Positions 61,785 through 64,000 of a stretch of 64,000 bases of DNA are shown in pieces. The stretch lies in assembly GCF_018327685.1 (NCBI RefSeq), contig NZ_BNEL01000001.1, positions 4,774,001-4,838,000 of the forward strand. Direction: 5' to 3'. The notes beneath the pieces were generated by a model. The model was not told where the DNA came from. It worked only from the letters and a program-made list of their open reading frames with translations, and searched no databases. Position numbers and translations under genes: made by a program. Numbering within the stretch: the stretch's first letter is position 1; the number at the start of each line of letters is the position of its first letter. Source of the DNA: Streptomyces sp. TS71-3 (GTDB lineage: Bacteria; Actinomycetota; Actinomycetes; Streptomycetales; Streptomycetaceae).

Positions 61785-63992
61785 TCATCGAGGCTGACGC
61801 TGCTCCACGCCCAGCTCGAACCACGTCGTCTTGCCCCGGCCGGCGGGTGAGCTGCCCCAGGCTGATGCCAGGGCGTCGACGATGAGCATGCCCCGTCCGG
61901 ACTCCGCCTCGGCGTCTCCCGCCTCCCCGGGGCCAAGGTTGGCCAGGAGTATGGGTGAGCGCGGGTCACTGTCGCGGACCTCGACGCGAACGTGGTCGGG
62001 ATACTCCCGCAGTCGCACGTCCACTTCGGTGTCGGCGTGGACCAGGGCATTGGTGACCACTTCGGTGATCAGGAGCTCCAGGTCGTCGAGCAGTGCGCCG
62101 AGCCCCCAGTCAGGGAGCAGCTTGTGGAGAAGCTGCCGAAGTCGCCGGACGTGTTGCAGGTCGTGGCGGTGGACCAGGACCCGGGCGACCCGGCCGTGGG
62201 CCTCCTGCGGGCCGTCGTACCGCACCAGCAGCAGGGCCATGTCATCGCCGCGCCGGGCTTCGGGACGGGAACCGCCGGCGAGCCGGTCGGCCAGTACCTC
62301 CAGGTCCTGGGCCCGGCCATCGATGAGGATGCGCTGAAGCCGCTTGAGGCCGGCATCGACGCCGTAGCGGCTCGGGTCCAGCAGCCCATCGGTGTAGAGG
62401 GCGACGATCGAGCCGGGCGCCAGTATCGTTTCCGTCTGGTCGTAGACGGTCCCGGGGCCGACTCCCAGAGGCGGGCCGACCTGGAGCTGTGGGGTGACGA
62501 CCTCTTCCCGGGGGACACTGACCATCGGCGCGGGATGGCCCGCGCTGGCCAGGGTGGCTGTCCCGGTGTCGAGGTCCAGCCAGAGGCAGCAGCAGGTGGC
62601 GAAGAGGTCGGTGTCCAGCTCGGCGAGGAGGCGGCTGCTGCGCTCCAGCACGGTGGCGGGATCATGTCCTTCTGTCGCATAGGCGCGCACCCCGCTGCGT
62701 AGCTGTCCCATGGTGCCGCCGGCCTCCAGGCTGTGTCCCTCGACATCGCCGATGACGAGTCCGATCCCTCCTCCGGGTAGGCCGATCACGTCGTACCAGT
62801 CACCGCCCACCTCGGCACCCGCGGTGGCCGTGAGGTAGCGCGCGGTGGAGACGATCTCCTTCAGATGAGGCAGAGCCCGGGGAAGCAGACCCTGCTGCAT
62901 GCTCCGGGCGATGCCGCGCTCCTGCTCGTAGGCCCGGGCCCGCTGGAGCGCTTGGCCGACCTGCCCCAGCATGCTCATGAGTACAGCGAGTTCCTCGTCT
63001 CTCAACCCGCGGCGCCGGTCGGAGGCCAGAACACAGCATCCGACCGCCTGGCCGTCCGCGATCAGCGGAAGGAAGAACCGGGCTTCGTCGTCGTCGTACC
63101 GGTCGAGATCGGGGTATGCCGCGCGCAGCTCCTTCCCTGTCGCGAAGAACAGGGGCTGGATACGGAGCGTTGCGTCCGTTTCGGGGGCGCCGCGTGTGAG
63201 CAGGAGCCCGTCGACGCTGCGCAGGTCCTCCTTGGAGAGCCCTGCCGCGCCCACCAGCCGCAGTCGGCCGTTGTCGGCCAGGCACAAGGCCATCGCGTGC
63301 CCGCCGAAGGGGCGCACCACCTGGGTCTGGGTGGTGGAGACGATGTCACCCTGGGTCTTCGCGGCGGCGATTTCGGTGGCGAGCCGCTGGAACCAGTAGA
63401 GGAAGGCTGTGCTCGCGCACCCGTCTTCGCCGGGAGTCTCCGGGATGAACACCGGTGCCGAGGGTGCTTCCACGGACGCGCCTTGCTCGGCTTCCCGCTC
63501 CAGGTCGATGGCGAGTCGGTCGGCCTCGCGCACCAGGAACTCCAGGGATTCCGGGGCCAGGTCCCGGGGCGGGGCCCAGCGCAGGGTCAGCGCGCCCAGG
63601 CGCCGGCGGTGCGTACGCAGCGGAACCGAGACGGCCATCATGGTGTACGGCACATGCTGGATCATTGCCGGGTTGTCCTGGATCAGCATGCGGATCCGCT
63701 CGAAACCCCAGGTCACCGGATGCCCGGTGGAGTAGGCGAGCGCGGTCGAGAATCGCTTGTCGTCCGCTGCCATGCCCGGAGTGATGGTGAAGCTGAGGGG
63801 GCTGTCGACGGTCATCGCGGCGGCCAGGGAAGCGGTGTCGCCTCCAGAGGGGGCCGCGAGAAGGTACGCCGTGGTCGTACTGGGACGCAGTTGGGCATGA
63901 ATGAGGCGCAGGGAGGAGCCGAGGCATGCATCGCGTCCCGCGTCCCGAGAGATGACGGGGACGTTCGTACGCATGGTCGACTCGCCACCCAT
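61785..63992 (-). CDS. SpoIIE/PP2C-type phosphatase with GAF and HATPase domains
   Basis: This 735-residue protein has an N-terminal sensory part (1-190) and a GAF-like domain (about 200-350). The SpoIIE phosphatase domain (about 385-580) has G-G-D-W-Y-D-V-I and G-D-V-E-G-H-S-L-E-A, and metal Asp residues near G-D-D-M-A-L-L. The HATPase domain (about 600-730) has N-box E-V-V-T-N-A-L-V-H-A and G-R-G-M-L-I-V-D-A-L-A. It therefore combines anti-anti-sigma phosphatase and anti-sigma kinase activities, as in Streptomyces sigma-factor switches. ATG 63992 or 63974 starts it; neither has a strong SD. The gene lies entirely in the window. Confidence 0.93.
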   Translation of the reverse strand: MGGESTMRTNVPVISRDAGRDACLGSSLRLIHAQLRPSTTTAYLLAAPSGGDTASLAAAMTVDSPLSFTITPGMAADDKRFSTALAYSTGHPVTWGFERIRMLIQDNPAMIQHVPYTMMAVSVPLRTHRRRLGALTLRWAPPRDLAPESLEFLVREADRLAIDLEREAEQGASVEAPSAPVFIPETPGEDGCASTAFLYWFQRLATEIAAAKTQGDIVSTTQTQVVRPFGGHAMALCLADNGRLRLVGAAGLSKEDLRSVDGLLLTRGAPETDATLRIQPLFFATGKELRAAYPDLDRYDDDEARFFLPLIADGQAVGCCVLASDRRRGLRDEELAVLMSMLGQVGQALQRARAYEQERGIARSMQQGLLPRALPHLKEIVSTARYLTATAGAEVGGDWYDVIGLPGGGIGLVIGDVEGHSLEAGGTMGQLRSGVRAYATEGHDPATVLERSSRLLAELDTDLFATCCCLWLDLDTGTATLASAGHPAPMVSVPREEVVTPQLQVGPPLGVGPGTVYDQTETILAPGSIVALYTDGLLDPSRYGVDAGLKRLQRILIDGRAQDLEVLADRLAGGSRPEARRGDDMALLLVRYDGPQEAHGRVARVLVHRHDLQHVRRLRQLLHKLLPDWGLGALLDDLELLITEVVTNALVHADTEVDVRLREYPDHVRVEVRDSDPRSPILLANLGPGEAGDAEAESGRGMLIVDALASAWGSSPAGRGKTTWFELGVEQRQPR

Positions 63993-64000
63993 GTGTCCAG

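Overview
The window looks like a chromosomal segment of a Streptomyces or a close relative. GC content is very high with strong third-position GC bias. GTG starts and ATGA/GTGA stop-start overlaps are common. Typical actinobacterial families are present: a SARP regulator, a WhiJ-like trio with DUF397, Asp23/AmaP operons, ectABCD and SpoIIE-type phosphatases. I see no rRNA, tRNA, CRISPR array, prophage or intact transposase. All assignments come from reading the sequence; no database search was run.

Layout. 1-9.7 kb is a mixed set: the 3' end of an amidase, a double-VOC protein, an MFS exporter, a DinB-like protein, a large AfsR/SARP regulator, a YcaC-like hydrolase, a cytochrome P450 and a VOC protein. 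9.7-11.5 kb is a WhiJ-type trio (DUF397, Scr1/DUF5753 HTH regulator, HATPase). 11.5-25.3 kb reads as a sugar-acid catabolic island: GntR regulator, DHDPS-family dehydratase/aldolase, IlvD/Edd dehydratase, ABC permease pair, Gfo/Idh/MocA dehydrogenase and sugar-binding lipoprotein. A two-component system follows, then an IclR regulator divergent from an alpha-ketoglutaric semialdehyde dehydrogenase. Together these would take a sugar or sugar acid to 2-oxoglutarate without phosphorylation (a Weimberg-type route). The ABC ATPase is absent, as is usual where Streptomyces uses the shared ATPase MsiK; no lactonase is seen.

25.8-32 kb holds ectABCD (compatible solute synthesis) flanked by two class V aminotransferases. 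32-34.7 kb has an amidohydrolase and a TetX-like flavoprotein. 34.7-45.1 kb is a cobalamin block transcribed right to left: riboswitch, cobD/cbiB, cobQ, a BchI-BchD type chelatase, cobO, cobB/cbiA, cobE/cbiG-C and cobC, with a ZIP metal transporter on the opposite strand inside it. cobD carries a MITE-like insertion that stays in frame.

45-53 kb contains a class II aldolase, an alpha/beta hydrolase, a HEAT-like unknown, an ABC-F ATPase with a possible seven-codon leader peptide, a small HTH protein and a crotonase. 53.4-55.9 kb is a five-gene Asp23/AmaP envelope-stress operon. 56-64 kb has a divergent SDR, a GH15 enzyme, SURF1, a Cys-rich small protein whose ribosome-binding site lies in a hairpin, an MFS relic, a DUF5666-like secreted protein and a SpoIIE phosphatase.

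Many intergenic gaps are filled by a recurring Streptomyces repeat with the core GGGGCGCGGGGAACTGCGC and by tandem arrays of 6, 31 or 99 bp units.
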